Shown here: one piece after another, positions 24,781 through 35,727 of the stretch
Position numbering within the stretch: the stretch's first letter is position 1
Layout of the letters: each line of letters starts with the position of its first letter
Assembly: GCA_948567375.1 (NCBI GenBank)
Contig: OX419757.1
Coordinates: forward strand, 44,330,001-44,394,000
From: Lunularia cruciata
Taxonomy: Eukaryota > Streptophyta > Marchantiopsida > Lunulariales > Lunulariaceae
Direction: 5' to 3'
Length of the DNA stretch: 64,000 bases
The notes under the pieces: model-generated
The model's input: only the letters and a program-made list of their open reading frames with translations
Told to the model about the DNA's origin: nothing
Database searches by the model: none
Program-made: the position numbers and the translations under genes

Positions 24781-24938
24781 ATTGGGCTAACAACAAAGCA
24801 ATGTCGAGCAATTTTCCTTTGCCATTGAGGAATTGTCCTACAAGAGATCGTGGGAAGGGAAGTAGAGTTGAAGAGACACTGGTGTGTAGAGGAGAATTTG
24901 AGAGAGCTAACCCGAGAGATAGTGAGGAAGAAAGAAAG

Positions 24939-27377
24939 ATGGGAGGAGGAAAGAAGAACTCTAAATTTGCAGTGAGAAATCATGCAATTTGGAGGTTAGA
25001 TGTGATTGCAAGGATTGAAGTCTTGAGCCGACTTTGGATCACATTCTTGGCGTGGAACTGGAATGTTAGTTTTCCAAGATTCATGACCAAGATAATCAAG
25101 AGTAAATGTCTTGATGGGCCCAAGGAAGAGGGGAAGAGAGGAAATCTGGCTTGTTGGACGGAGTTGGATTGTAGATTAGTACTCGGAAGAGAGGCATGCA
25201 TAGAGCAGGGTGCCACGTTCTTGGGGAAGGGAGAGGTAGCCAAAGAAACCCAAAAAGTGAGAGATGCATTCTCTTCGGAGCGGCCAAAGAATGAGTAAAA
25301 AGTAGAGAGTTACAAGGATCCGGTCAAGAGAGTGATCGTGAGTGCTCTCATGGCAATTCTCAAGCCGGAGAGAACGACTTATGTGATGCAGCACCAAGCG
25401 GTGTTCTTCCATAAGATGTTTGCAAGAGAGCCAATCAATTGGGCGAGGTGGTGCTTCCATGGGTGAACGAGGCAGATGGTATGGAATTTGCAAGATAAGT
25501 CGCCTCCACATTACATTGTGCTATTTGCAGCACATTTCTACCTCAGGCTGAATCTGCTCAATGCGGTGGAGCACAACAGAATGGTGTCGCATTTTCATCC
25601 CAACTTAAGAAAGGAGGTTGACACGGAGGAGCAGCAGTACATTCTTCAGATCCAAAGCAGTGATGAGTACTACGCACATATAGGGAAGAGTGCATAGGTG
25701 GAAGTAAGTACTCTGAAGTCAAAGAAGCGGAGTCGACAAGGAGAAGGCAAAGACGTCAAGAAAATGAGACCTCAAAAGACTAGAAGGGTAAACCCGAGGA
25801 AAGGTATAGTGGTGATCGTGTCGTCAGAAGAAGAATCGGAGGGCAAAGCCAAGTGCAAGTCCAAAGACTCGGAACACGAGGAAGAACCCGAGCTTACACT
25901 ACAGAGTGGGGATACAAGTAGTGATAGTGATGAAGGTGGGGAGATGACATCAGTGCCCACAGCAGAAGAAGAGGTTTGGATGGAGCTCGAGGAAGAGAGT
26001 AATGCAAAGTTCAAAGACAAAGTGCCCAAGCAGGAGGAAAAGAAGATTACCATTCAGAGAGGAGTTTGGTCCAAGCAAAAGGCAAAGTGGGAAGCGGGTC
26101 CAAGAAAAGCAAGGGAAGAGGAGAATGCCAGTTTGGGGAGTGAAGCATCCATTTCGATACGACGACTATAGAGAAGAAGGCAAGTATCGAGAGAAGAAGA
26201 GGTAAAGAAGGAGATCACTCTGCAAGTTGAAGTAGTTGTGAGTGATGGAGTGGAGTACTTGCACAAAGAAGTGTGTCCTCTGTTGGTGAAATTGGAACAC
26301 AAGAAGAGGGAGATGCAGTCAAAGTGTCTGGAGGTGAAGACTGTATTGCAAGCATTAGCACAACTAGAAGAAGAGAACTTGGAGTTGAAGAAGAGTATAA
26401 TACGAGGTGAGGCGGAAAGGGAAGTATTGCAAGTGGATGCTGTAGTGCAGAGTCAAGTAGTAGAAAACTTGAAGAGAGAAGCAAGGTATCAAGAGGAACT
26501 TGTGAAGAAGAGTGACATAGCAAAGGAAAGACAAATTGCTGAATATGAGATCTTGAAGCAATAGTTTGTTGATTTGAGACTAGAAATTATCCATGCTATG
26601 GCAAGAGTAGCAAAGAAGGAACAAGAGCTCGATAGGGTAATGGAGAGTGTAGAAGAGAAGAAGCAATTATGGCAACGAGAGTTGAAAGTGAGATATAGGG
26701 AAGAAGAGAGATTGCAAGAGTTACTTCGTAATCACAAAGAGAAGGTTGTACAGAAGGAGAAGGAGAAGGAAACTGTGAAAGCCAAGTTCAAAGCAGAATT
26801 GGCAATGTACCAAGAGAATTGGCTTGCAGATTGGGAGCGCAAGAGGAAGATGAGATTGGAGCCCTTGAAGGAGATTGTAATCAAGATGGATGCGATGCTG
26901 AGTATAGAGGCCAGTGTGCGTATCGAGGAGATGAGGCTGCACGAGTTGAAGTTGTTGGTACAAGAGATGAGGAGGAGATATGCAAAGGATACCAATTTGA
27001 ACGCATTGTTGATTAGTCTCAGAACTCGTGTAGATAGGAAGATATTGGAGGCAAAAGACAATATCACAATCAGATTAGACTTGGTAAAGTTAGAGATAGA
27101 TAAACCTTGGAAAGATGTTAGAGCAAAACCCAAAGTAGATGAAGTAGGAGTACAAATGTCTTTGGAGTTACCATTGGAGACATTAGAGAAGAGTGGGTCA
27201 GGAGATAAGGAGTTAAAAAGATTACCCACTAGTGAAATTTCAGATCAGGAAAGAGAACTATTAGATTTGGTAGAAGATGTAGGAGTTATGAAACCCAAGG
27301 ATAGGATAGTAGGAAGTAAAGTTACTTCAGGATTGGGTTTGAAAGTTGAAGAAGAAGTAGATATTGGATCGGATTAG
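24939..27377 (+). pseudogene. LTR-encoded coiled-coil protein, about 812 codons, five in-frame stops
   Basis: One reading frame runs the whole way without a frameshift, broken only by stops at 25,296, 25,464, 25,695, 26,169 and 26,562; it ends in TAG at 27,375. The start ATG is the one kept in both subfamilies (followed by Gly/Ala and Lys residues). Layout: a basic, Trp-rich N-terminal domain (residues about 1-250; RLDVIARIEVLSRLWITF, then AHFY-type motif LFAAHFYLRLNLLNAV); a Lys-rich, then Ser/Asp/Glu-rich acidic linker (about 255-340; ELTLQSGDTSSDSD); a long coiled coil (about 430-650); and a conserved tail with LHELKLLVQEM and ITIRLDLVKLEID. No signal peptide or membrane segment is seen. 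I do not recognise the family. It lies inside the LTR, upstream of gag, so it is an additional ORF of the retrotransposon and not a host gene. This copy is dead. Confidence 0.75.
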
Positions 27378-27495
27378 TAACCAATTTGAGATTTGAATAG
27401 ACAAATATGAAGAGGTGCATTGTCATTTCGAATCTGCAGGTTTGTAGAATCATAAGGAAGAGGTACATTAGGAAGATAACTGTCAATTGCTTCAC

Positions 27496-27557
27496 TATTT
27501 AAGAGTGGCATTTGCAGTCTATGTTGTTCAGTGCTCATAATTTTGAGAATAAATAAA
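27496..27557 (+). promoter_or_regulatory. LTR TATA box 2 and polyadenylation signal
   Basis: CTATTTAAG at 27,495-27,503 is kept at 39,955, 46,413 and 59,013 (TACTTAAG in the 40,448 copy), about 3.1 kb from the LTR start. AATAAATAAAG follows at 27,548-27,558 (AATAGATAAAG in other copies). A TATA box, a short gap and then AATAAA is the usual U3-R-U5 layout, so this is the better candidate for the gag-pol transcript start. U5 would be about 600 bases. Confidence 0.5.
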
Positions 27558-28179
27558 GCGAAGTGCTGTGAAGCAGTGCTCATTGCTTGAGCTTGATTCA
27601 GAGTATAAGCTTTGCAATTGTGTTTGTGAGTGTATGGAGAAATTCAAAGTGCAAGTTAGAGTGCTTGTTGGATGTTGGATTCCGCAGCCTTGATCTTCAT
27701 TCTGTGTGTTTGATCTTGAGTGAAGTGCAATCAAAGCAATGCCTTGATAGATTTGAGATGAATTGTAGTGTTGGTAGTATTTTGCATTTGTGAGTGCAAC
27801 ATGAAGTTGATGTGAAAAAATTTTGGTCAAGGAAGTTGTGCTTTCAGTGGAGGAGTGGAACATAATTCTGAGGCAAAGTCGTTTTGCAGTGAAGTGCCAT
27901 TTTCAAGAGAGCCTGAATCATCACAATCAAGATTGTTTGGAAAGAGTTGAAGGAGTTGTGATTAAGGAGTGTGAATTCATGACAAGACTGCGAGTCAGTG
28001 CTTGTTACTCTCTTTTGGGTGTGGTTTCTACCTGAGAGATTAAAGACACAACCAAGAAGAACCACATTATTACTGTTTGGCTTTGTATTTGACCAATTCT
28101 GACTCATATCTTTGCAGGAACAAACTTTACTTACCTGATTACCGCAAAAGTGATATTTGCCGGGTTGTCAAATGATTTT

Positions 28180-28199
28180 TGGCACTACTACCAAGGATA
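28180..28199 (+). other. primer-binding site of element I, tRNA-Asp type
   Basis: TGGCACTACTACCAAGGATA lies 8 bases after the LTR. It differs from the tRNA-Asp type site TGGCGCCGTTGCCGGGGA only by transitions. The copy in element R (49,621-49,640, minus) reads TGGCACCGCTACCAAGGATA and is slightly closer. Asp-type sites are typical of the non-chromovirus Tat/Athila side of plant gypsy elements. The tRNA assignment is inference. Confidence 0.6.
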
Positions 28200-28374
28200 C
28201 AAATCTTGGAAGTGGAAGAATACAAAGCAAAATTTGAAACTGGGTATCAAAGCAATATGAATGTCTGCATCAAGAGAACAACAGGAAGAGAGAGTTCAAA
28301 GATGAGCATTGTAACATGAAGAAGATAAACATCTGAAAGTCCCATCTTCTTTTGACAAAACCGAATGAGAGGCA

Positions 28375-30158
28375 TTGGACTTTCAACTCCTTCACAAAGT
28401 GCAAGGAGCCCTACGAGAACTTGACCACAAGAAACACAAATGTGGTTGGCAAGGCTACTTTGTATCTCCCTCTTCCTCCAAGAAGAAGAAAGACTCGAGT
28501 GGCCAGACATATGCATTACGGCCCAGTACACCGACTTCCCCTAGAGCTGTAAAGGAAGTTGCGTCCTTAAAGAACTTTGTTCAAGAAAAGACAACACAGA
28601 CACTAACGGAAGAAGAGTGTCAAAATCTTCTACGAATGATTCCTTGGTTGTCTTGAAGGAATTTTGAAGAACACATCGAAGGTGTTGAGCATGAGTCTTC
28701 CAACCGGGTTGAAGTCGACACCTTCATAGAAGAAATTGTTGAAGAAGACCCTACCTTGAATTTGACGAATTGGAATCCTGGGCTGACAACACGGTGTCAA
28801 TTCCTACCAATTCCTTGGTTCTGTCAAGTTCAAATCCACCCCAACTGATCCCATTGCATCAAACAATGACTTTGTTGCCTATCACTCGACACACCTATCA
28901 AAAGTATAAGGAGACAAAACAAGACAAAGACCCCGATGAATTCATTGAAGAATTCAAAGTCATCTCCTTTGCTAACAAGGAGCATGACTCAGCGGATCAA
29001 CTGCAAATTTTCCCAAGTCTGCTCTAAAAGAAAGCTTGGAGCTAGTACACCCATGACCCAAAAGAGTTCATACCGGCACATTGGGCGGACTTGAGAAACA
29101 ACTTCCTAGAACAATTCCAGGAGGTTGATTACAATACAAGTGTCTTTGCGGCACTCAATGATTTAGATTAAGGCAAGAAGGAGAAGTTGAGAGACTACTC
29201 TGAGCGGTTCATGGCACTCTTGAACCAAGTCCCTAAGCAATTGGGGGTGGTGGGTTACTCCGATGCCCAAGCCATTACTTGGTTCCTGGGAGGACTTTCA
29301 CCAGAGATTCGAATCTTTGCAAGGAAGAGGAACGTAACTTCCCTTGACAAGGTACTCAAACATGTCACATGCTACAAGGCGGCTCACTCTCACTCTACCG
29401 GCAACCAAAGGAATCAAGAGAAGAAAGGCGAGAAGCCCAGAAGGAGCGCTTCTCGCAGTACATCCCTTTCTTTGGAGGAATGTTCCACATCTTTGAGCTC
29501 TTCTTTGGAATCCAAAGAAGAATCAAAGCCAAGACGAGTAAGAAGATGTGGGGGTAAGAAACCAATGACTCCTCCAGCAAAGAGTGTACATAAGGCGGAT
29601 ACCAAGCTGGACGCTCTCATCAAGGAGTTTTTGGATTTTAAGATCCAAATGATTGGGGCTAAAGACAGAAGGAAGGCCCCAACATTTGGCAAATCAAATG
29701 TATGGTGCATTGCATGTGGCAAGTCAGGCCATGAAAACACGGAATGCAATACTCGTAATGCATTCCCGGTGCAACAAATTGATTGGGTTCCGAGATGAAA
29801 CCAAGAAGAGGAAGAAAAGGTTGTGTACCAAACCCAAGAGGTACAACCTCAGGCAAGCACATCATATCAAGGTCCAAGATACGGACCAAGGGAGTATAAC
29901 CCAAATGCTCCCCCATGAAGACCACCGATGAGCAACCAAAATCGACATGAGAATGTTGCACCTGGAGCATGTTACAATTGTGGCTCAATGGGACATTGGT
30001 CTCCAAACTGTCCGAAGCCAAGAAGGCAAATCGGGTACGTTCCACTATGTGGAAATTGTAAAGGATCAGGCCATACGGGCAACCAATGCCCTCACCCACC
30101 AAGCTTGAAGCCGCTTGTAAACTATGTACAGACCCCCGCTGAGTGTGCAGCAATTTAG
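28375..30158 (+). pseudogene. gag of element I with three CCHC zinc knuckles
   Basis: After an N-terminal piece in another frame (28,375-28,656), one frame carries the rest from 28,770 to 30,158. It includes the gag core (DPDEFIEEFKVISFANKEHD, then SERFMALLNQVPKQLGVVG and ITWFLGGLSPEIRIFARK) and a Ser/Lys-rich linker. Three nucleocapsid-type knuckles follow: CIACGKSGHENTEC (about 29,710), CYNCGSMGHWSPNC (about 29,972) and CGNCKGSGHTGNQC (about 30,050). About five stops interrupt the frame. Gag forms the cytoplasmic particle and binds element RNA; three knuckles is more than the one or two usual in plant gypsy elements. Confidence 0.8.
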
Positions 30159-30257
30159 GCAAAGGGGGATACCAATGTAAATTGCATCACGCTTGAGGAG
30201 GAGAGACCTTAGGAAGGAAGTCCGGCCTCAGAAGAGGAATGGCCGGACCTTGAAATT

Positions 30258-31220
30258 TTGAAGGTTGAGACACGTGCACATAAGAAGAAGCGTGATCCCA
30301 AAGAACTGAGTACGATCTTGTCGTCTTCCAGAAAGGTGAAGAGATTGCACCCAAAGGCAATTCTTTCTGCCAAGGAGGAAAAGATCCTCTCTAAAGCCAA
30401 AGCTAAAGCCTTGCAAAAAGAACTTAAGGAGGTGCTACTAAGAACTTGGGAATTGAGTTTGGAGGAGGAGATGAAGACAAAGCCTCCAATTTTTCCGGCG
30501 GACATCCGATCCAAAGTATAGGGTCTGATCCAAGCCGAGGTGGGCTAACCCAAGGAACCTCGGGTTAAGGCCACTAGCAATCCCATCACCATCTGAAAAT
30601 GTCCCAAGGTCAAAATGGAACATAGAGAGACTTGAAACCCGAAGCCAAAGGCAAAGGTGGTCAAATTGGGAGGAGTACCCCAATACAATATTATAGCGGA
30701 TTTGGCATCCACAAATGCCAACATTACATTCAAGCAATTGTGGGAAGACAATAAGCTGTAAAAGAAGTAGCTGAATTTGGCCCTTAAGAAGGTAAGGTTG
30801 ATGTCAAAGAAGGACCTACCCGCTATTTATTGTATTGAACAAGAAGATCTGAGATCTCCTGAGGTTGATGCGGAGATTATAGGGTGCATGATCACATCGA
30901 TACCCATTGATTTGGGTTCTGGCATGAATGTCATGACCGAGGATACTACAAATTGACTGGGGTATTATACGTTTGAGCCAACACCCTGAGTCTTGAAATT
31001 TGCAGACCAAACCAGGAGATGGCCTTTGGGCATGCTGTCAAACATTACCACAATCATTGGAGGGGTACCCTTCAAGTTGAATTACATTGTGTTGCAACCA
31101 GTGACTAAGACTGGTTATCCTCTATTGATTGGAAGACCTTGGTTGAACAATGCTCAAGTTGTAGTGGATTGGCATCAGCAAAGTTACGATTCAAGGACAT
31201 TTTGTCCGAAGGTCAGAAGC
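30258..31220 (+). pseudogene. linker and aspartic protease of element I
   Basis: A Lys/Glu-rich linker (30,258-30,521) leads to a protease-like region in the same frame as gag. TSIPIDLGSGMNVMTED (near 30,897) carries the D-x-G active-site motif as DLG, followed by WPLGMLSNITTIIGGVPF and YPLLIGRPWLNNAQVVVDW, the flap and C-terminal signature shared by many plant gypsy proteases. At least six stops and a frameshift near 31,180 break it. Confidence 0.7.
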
Positions 31221-31222
31221 TG

Positions 31223-33290
31223 GTGACTGTGAGTTGGACAAAAGTTTCCCATCTTGGGGAAACTAATTCGTCAAAAGATGAGGACAAATCCAAAGACAAA
31301 GTCCAAGTCAATTACTTGGAAGGTTACGAGGTGGATGTCAAAGACGAAGATCCATATGACCTCGCCTCAGGTGAACCTGACTTGGAGAAAGGATGTTTGA
31401 TGGCAGCTCGCCTTGGGTTAAGCCGAGTAAGCCACATTGAAGGAGTCATCAACCTCAATGATTGTCAAGATGTTGTTTTGACTAAAGAGAAAATTTTAAA
31501 ATTTTTGAAGACAATCACTTCAAAGGAGTTGGTAAGATACACTGCCCTGTTCATAGAATTCCAGGATGTATTCGCCTGGTCTATTGATCAAATGTTAGGT
31601 ATTCCATGAGAATTTGGAGAACACTGGATTGATCTGGTTGAAGGTGCAGTTTTGGTTCGGCAAAGACAACACCGTCTGAACCCAAAGTACTTGCTTTTGG
31701 TGAAAGATGAAATTAACAAGTACTTAGGGGCCAGAATCATCTTCCTTGTCTTAAATAGTGAATGGGTCTCCCCCATTGTCATTGTCCCAAAGAAGAAAAT
31801 AGGGAAGATCAGAGTATGCCAAGACTTTCGTAAGTTGAACATAGTCACAAGGAAGGATCATCATCCCTTGCCTTTTACCGATACAATTCTAGACCAAGTA
31901 GCTGGTCACCCTTGTTATAGCATTCTCAATGGATTTTTAGGGTACAATCCAGTATCCATTCAAGAAGAAGACAAGGATAAAACTACATTCATGACCTATA
32001 ACACCCATTTATGCATGTGTGATATTGTGATATTTAGCTTGGTATTTCAAGTACTTGAGAGATATTATTTATATAGAGAGAAAAGATGATTCTACATTAG
32101 TCATGATTAGCTAAATTTAGTCATAGCTAAGATAGAGGGGACCTTACTTTAGAAGAAGTAGAAAAGATGAGCACCACTATTTTGGATTTTAGTGTGTTGA
32201 CTTGGTATTATTCCTAAGTGTTTGGCTTTGAGGAAAGAGTTGAGAACTCTTGGGCCCGCAAGCCTTTTTGTTTTGGATTCTTCTTTAGTCCAAGGATAAC
32301 CTATGTGAAAGAATCCTTGATTTAGTGGTTGGGTCAAGATAAGACCACATGCTTAGGAGAATATGCCCATGTGAATGGATATTCCTTTCTACTTTTTGAC
32401 TTTACTTGACTTTTAGCCTAGTAACTTGAGTTACTCCAATAATTAGTAACTTTGGTGCATAACTATTTCACAAGTATATAAACAAGGGATGAGGAGGAAC
32501 TCATCATCCTTTCATTTGCAACTATCTCTCTCCCATTGAGTTCTCTAGTGAGCAATGTCTTGAGTCTTGGAGTGTTAGCCTTGGAGGAGTATGATGCAGT
32601 TGGGGTTCCTTGCCTTCTTAGTCCATGGTGCGCTACCATAATAGCCACCAGAGGTTCATCCTGAGAGAGAGATAGGGCGGCTTACAGACCAATTGGGGCA
32701 CTTTTGCTTACAATCAAATGCCCTTTGGGTTGTGCAATGCTCATGCTACTTTTCAGCGAATGATGAATTCAATCTTCAAAGATTTCTTGCGCAAATTTGT
32801 GGAAGTATTCATTGATGATTTTTGTGTATTTGGGCAAAGAGATGTACATTTGGATTACCTCTGCCAAACTTTTGAAAGGTGTTGTTTTGCCGGCTTGTCA
32901 TTACACCTAGAGAAATTCTTCTTTGCAGTGAAGGAGGGAATTCTTTTGGGGCATCGGGTGTCAAGCCGATGTATTGAAGTTGATGTTGAGAAGGTTAAAG
33001 TAATTGCAGCTTTGGAATCCCCGAAGAACATCCGGGAGCTGAGAGCTTTCTTGGGACATATTGGATACTACAGACGCTTTGTGTCAAACTATGTGGTGCT
33101 TACTGTACCCCTTACAAAGCTTTTGAAGAAATCCGAAGACTATCTATGGGAAGCAAATCAAGAAGAAGCTTTCCAAGTGTTGAAGAAGAAACTGGTTGAA
33201 GCACTAGTTATGAGGGCCCCAAATTGGGACGTCCCCTTTCATGTATATATGGACACTTTGTCCATGGCCATTGGCATCATCTTAAGTTAG
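31223..33290 (+). pseudogene. reverse transcriptase of element I, split by a small LTR
   Basis: The first part (to 31,996) includes FQDVFAWSIDQM, WVSPIVIVPKKKIGKIRVCQ and FRKLNIVTRKDHHPLPF. A 690-bp solo LTR plus a 4-bp duplication then interrupts the frame. Translation resumes at 32,691 with FAYNQMPFGLCNAHATFQRM, then VFIDDFCVFG, the YIDD-type catalytic box with both Asp kept. The other catalytic Asp, usual in the LDxxSGYxQ box, is Asn here (YSILNGFLGYN), which should abolish activity. The thumb/connection reads AFLGHIGYYRRFVSNY. Confidence 0.85.
31997..32686 (+). mobile_element. small solo LTR, 690 bp, target duplication GACC
   Basis: It starts TATAACACCC (family TGTAACACCC) and ends GGCTTACA. 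GACC flanks it on both sides (31,993-31,996 and 32,687-32,690). Removing it and one GACC restores the RT reading frame of the host, which proves an insertion. TATATAAA is at 32,475-32,482. It is about 97% identical by eye to the copy at 60,152, with one extra stretch of about 17 bases near 32,100. Confidence 0.9.
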
Positions 33291-33674
33291 AAGGACGAGA
33301 AGAAGAAGGACTACCCGGTGTATTATGCCAACCGACAACTTTCAGTTTCTGAAAAGAACTATTCAACGACTGAAAGAGAAGCACTTGGAATGGTGTATGC
33401 CTGCAAGAAATTTTGCCACTACTTGCTAGGATACAAGTTTGTCTTCTATGTTGACCATTATGCATTGCAACATTTGGTCAAGAAGGCAGATTTTTCCGGG
33501 CTAATTGTAAGATGGATCTTGTTGTTACAAGAATTCACATATACTATACAAGTAAGGAAGGGAGCTTTGCATTCAAATGTGGACTTCTTGTCTAGGTTAG
33601 AAACTCAAGACCAGGAGTGGGAAATTGACAAATGGTTCCATGATGAAGAATTATATCAATTAACAACAATGTGA
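33291..33674 (+). pseudogene. RNase H domain of element I
   Basis: Continues in the RT frame after a stop at 33,288. Motifs: VYMDTLSMAIGIIL (first Asp region), PVYYANRQLSVSEKNYSTTE (the catalytic Glu region, TEREALGMVYACKKF) and FYVDHYALQHLV (third acidic residue). The order and spacing fit a gypsy RNase H, which degrades RNA in the RNA-DNA hybrid. Confidence 0.75.
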
Positions 33675-33759
33675 AGTACAAGATATGCATCAGAAAATCA
33701 TTACCTGCATACTCTCCATTGTCTTGAAGGGATGGACCCGGAATAGAGGGCAGTCTTTC

Positions 33760-34760
33760 TTAGGAAAATGGGGTTGTACCAGCTCAAACACAACATTCTC
33801 TTCAAGATGGGCAAAGACAAAGTACTTCGGTGATGCTTGGAATCATATGAAGTAGGAGGCGTGATTGAATCTTTACACTCCAAAGCATCGGGAGGACACT
33901 ATGCTCTGAAGAATATTGTAAGAAGATTCTTTTGGCAAAGTATTGGTGGCCTACAATGTACAAAGACACGCATGCTCATATCCAAAGCTGTGATGCTTGT
34001 CAAAGAACGGGGAAGTTGATGGCTACTTCTCGATGGCCTTTGAGACCAATTTTGCCTTTGGCCCCATTTGAGAAATCCCCATTTGAGAAATGGGGAATTG
34101 ATTTTATGGGTCCCATTCAACCAGTGACCCGAGTCACAAGGAAGCGTTTGGTTTGCACTAACTATGCTACCAAGATGGTTGAAGCTGAAGCAACTCGTAG
34201 AGATGATGCCAAAACCATAGCGGAATTTTTCTTTTGAAACATCATCTCCCGATATGGGTGTCCTCTAGTATTGGTCAGCGATTGAGGGACACATTTTTTG
34301 AACTCTATAATGGAGGCGTTAACCAAGTACTTTCAGATTAAACATTGGAAGATGACTCCTTATAACCCAAAAGCAAATGGCTTAACGGAAAAGGCGAATG
34401 GGTTACTTTGCAAAATTTTGAATAAGGTGACTGTCAATTATGCCTATGATTGGGATACAAAATTACCAGCCACATTGTGGGCATATTGAACAAAAGAAAA
34501 GATTACAACCAAACAAACTCCATACTTCTTGACATATGGCTTGCATCCCATACTACCAGTTGAATTTGAAGTACCAACATATCGGATTCTTTGCAAAGAA
34601 CGATTGTCGGAGGAAGAAAGCCAGGATCTTTGGATCCATCAACTAATGTGGTTAGAAGAGAAAAGAGACAATGCAATGCAAGCCATGAAGGAAGTACAAG
34701 CGTAGAGGAAAGTCATGCACGATAAGCATATCAAGCTTGTGGCTATGCACAAAGTAGATT
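33760..34760 (+). pseudogene. integrase of element I
   Basis: The N-terminal zinc finger reads SGGHYALKNI (His pair), switches frame near 33,930, and ends SCDACQRTGKL (Cys pair). The catalytic core follows: FEKWGIDFMGPI (first Asp), LVSD then a stop then GTHF (second Asp), and MTPYNPKANGLTEKANGLL (Glu). Later segments TPYFLTYGLHPILPVEFEVP and LVDLEGNPF (near 34,875) match the usual gypsy integrase C-terminus. No chromodomain is seen before the polypurine tract, so it is not a typical chromovirus. Confidence 0.8.
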
Positions 34761-34977
34761 TGGTTTTATTATACGACAATTGCCGAATATTTTTTCCATG
34801 CAAGTTGCATTTGAGATGGATGAGGCCTTATTGAGTTCTTCATCTTTATGAAAATGGGTCCATTCAGCTTGTAGACCTGGAGGGCAATCCTTTTTCCACT
34901 TGAGTAAACTGGTGGAGAGTTTGGAGATATTGGACCATAGACTTGGACACCCAAAGTCTATGTTCACAGGGATGCTC

Positions 34978-34996
34978 ACATTTGAGGGAGGCGGTA
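34978..34996 (+). other. polypurine tract of element I
   Basis: ATTTGAGGGAGGCGGTA abuts the 3' LTR start (TGTGGTACCC at 34,997). The position and purine content are those of a plus-strand priming site. Confidence 0.6.
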
Positions 34997-35727
34997 TGTG
35001 GTACCCACACTTTTTGTTTTTTTTGAAATGGAGAAGAAGAAGTCTATAGAGAAGTCGGGTTGCACGTGTATGGCCAAAGAAAGCAAAGAAAAGAGCCTTC
35101 GGGATGAAACCCAAGGTAATGTGGCTTTGGGTCATAAGGTGAAGTAATTGGACTTGCCTTGTCAGCATACAACCCGAAGTAAGAAGTCTTTGTTTCGGGG
35201 GGGGGGGGTGCTCAACCCGAGGCGAGGATAGTGTAACAAATTTTCTTTGGGGCAAGCAATTTAAGAAGGGACCATTCAAAAACCGGTGGTCATACGCATG
35301 AAGTACACTTGACAGTGACAAGCGCATGCAAGAGGTGTGATTTCTCGATAGAAACTAGAATTAAAGAGAGACAAAGAAGGTGCGACTCTATAAAAATTGG
35401 GCTAACAACAAAGCAATGTCGAGCAATTTTCCTTTGCCGTTGAGGAGTCGTCTTGCTAGAGATTGTGGAAAGGGAAGTAGAGTTGAAGATTTGTTGGTGT
35501 GTAGAGGAGAATTTAAGAGAGCTAACCCGAGAGACAATGAGGAAGAAAGAAAGATGGGAGGAGGAAAGAAGAACTCCGAATTTGTAGTGAGAAATCATGC
35601 AATTTGGAGGTTAGATGTGATCGCAAGGATCAAAGTCTTGAGCCAACTTTGGAACACATTCTTGGTGTGGAACTAGAATGTTAGTTTTCCAAGATTCATG
35701 ACCAAGATAATCAAGAGTAAATGTCTC
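34997..35727 (+). mobile_element. 3' giant LTR of element I, truncated to 0.73 kb
   Basis: It starts TGTGGTACCCACA, keeps TATA box 1 (35,389) and the first part of the LTR frame (ATG at about 35,554), then stops within the codons equal to 25,105 of the 5' LTR. Sequence of the inverted element R follows directly. A G run is 12 long here (35,197-35,208) against 9 in the 5' LTR (24,585-24,593). Confidence 0.85.

Larger units (their letters stand above)
24390..28172 (+). mobile_element. 5' giant LTR of element I (3,783 bp)
   Basis: It starts TGTGGAACCCACA after the flank TCCCA and ends GGGTTGTCAAA (family consensus TTGTCACA), directly before the primer-binding site. Complete solo copies elsewhere are 3,776 and 3,740 bp, so this is full length. 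It holds an open frame of about 812 codons (24,939-27,377), a TATA box at 24,774-24,780, a second TATA-like box at 27,496-27,502 and AATAAA at 27,548-27,557. Over the 0.7 kb that can be compared, it differs from the 3' LTR at roughly 60 of 710 positions, mostly transitions (counted by eye). Confidence 0.9.

Noticed and set aside
34978-34996. Chromodomain or envelope-like ORF at the 3' end of element I
   Set aside because: Between the integrase C-terminus and the polypurine tract there is too little open frame, and no such motif was found.
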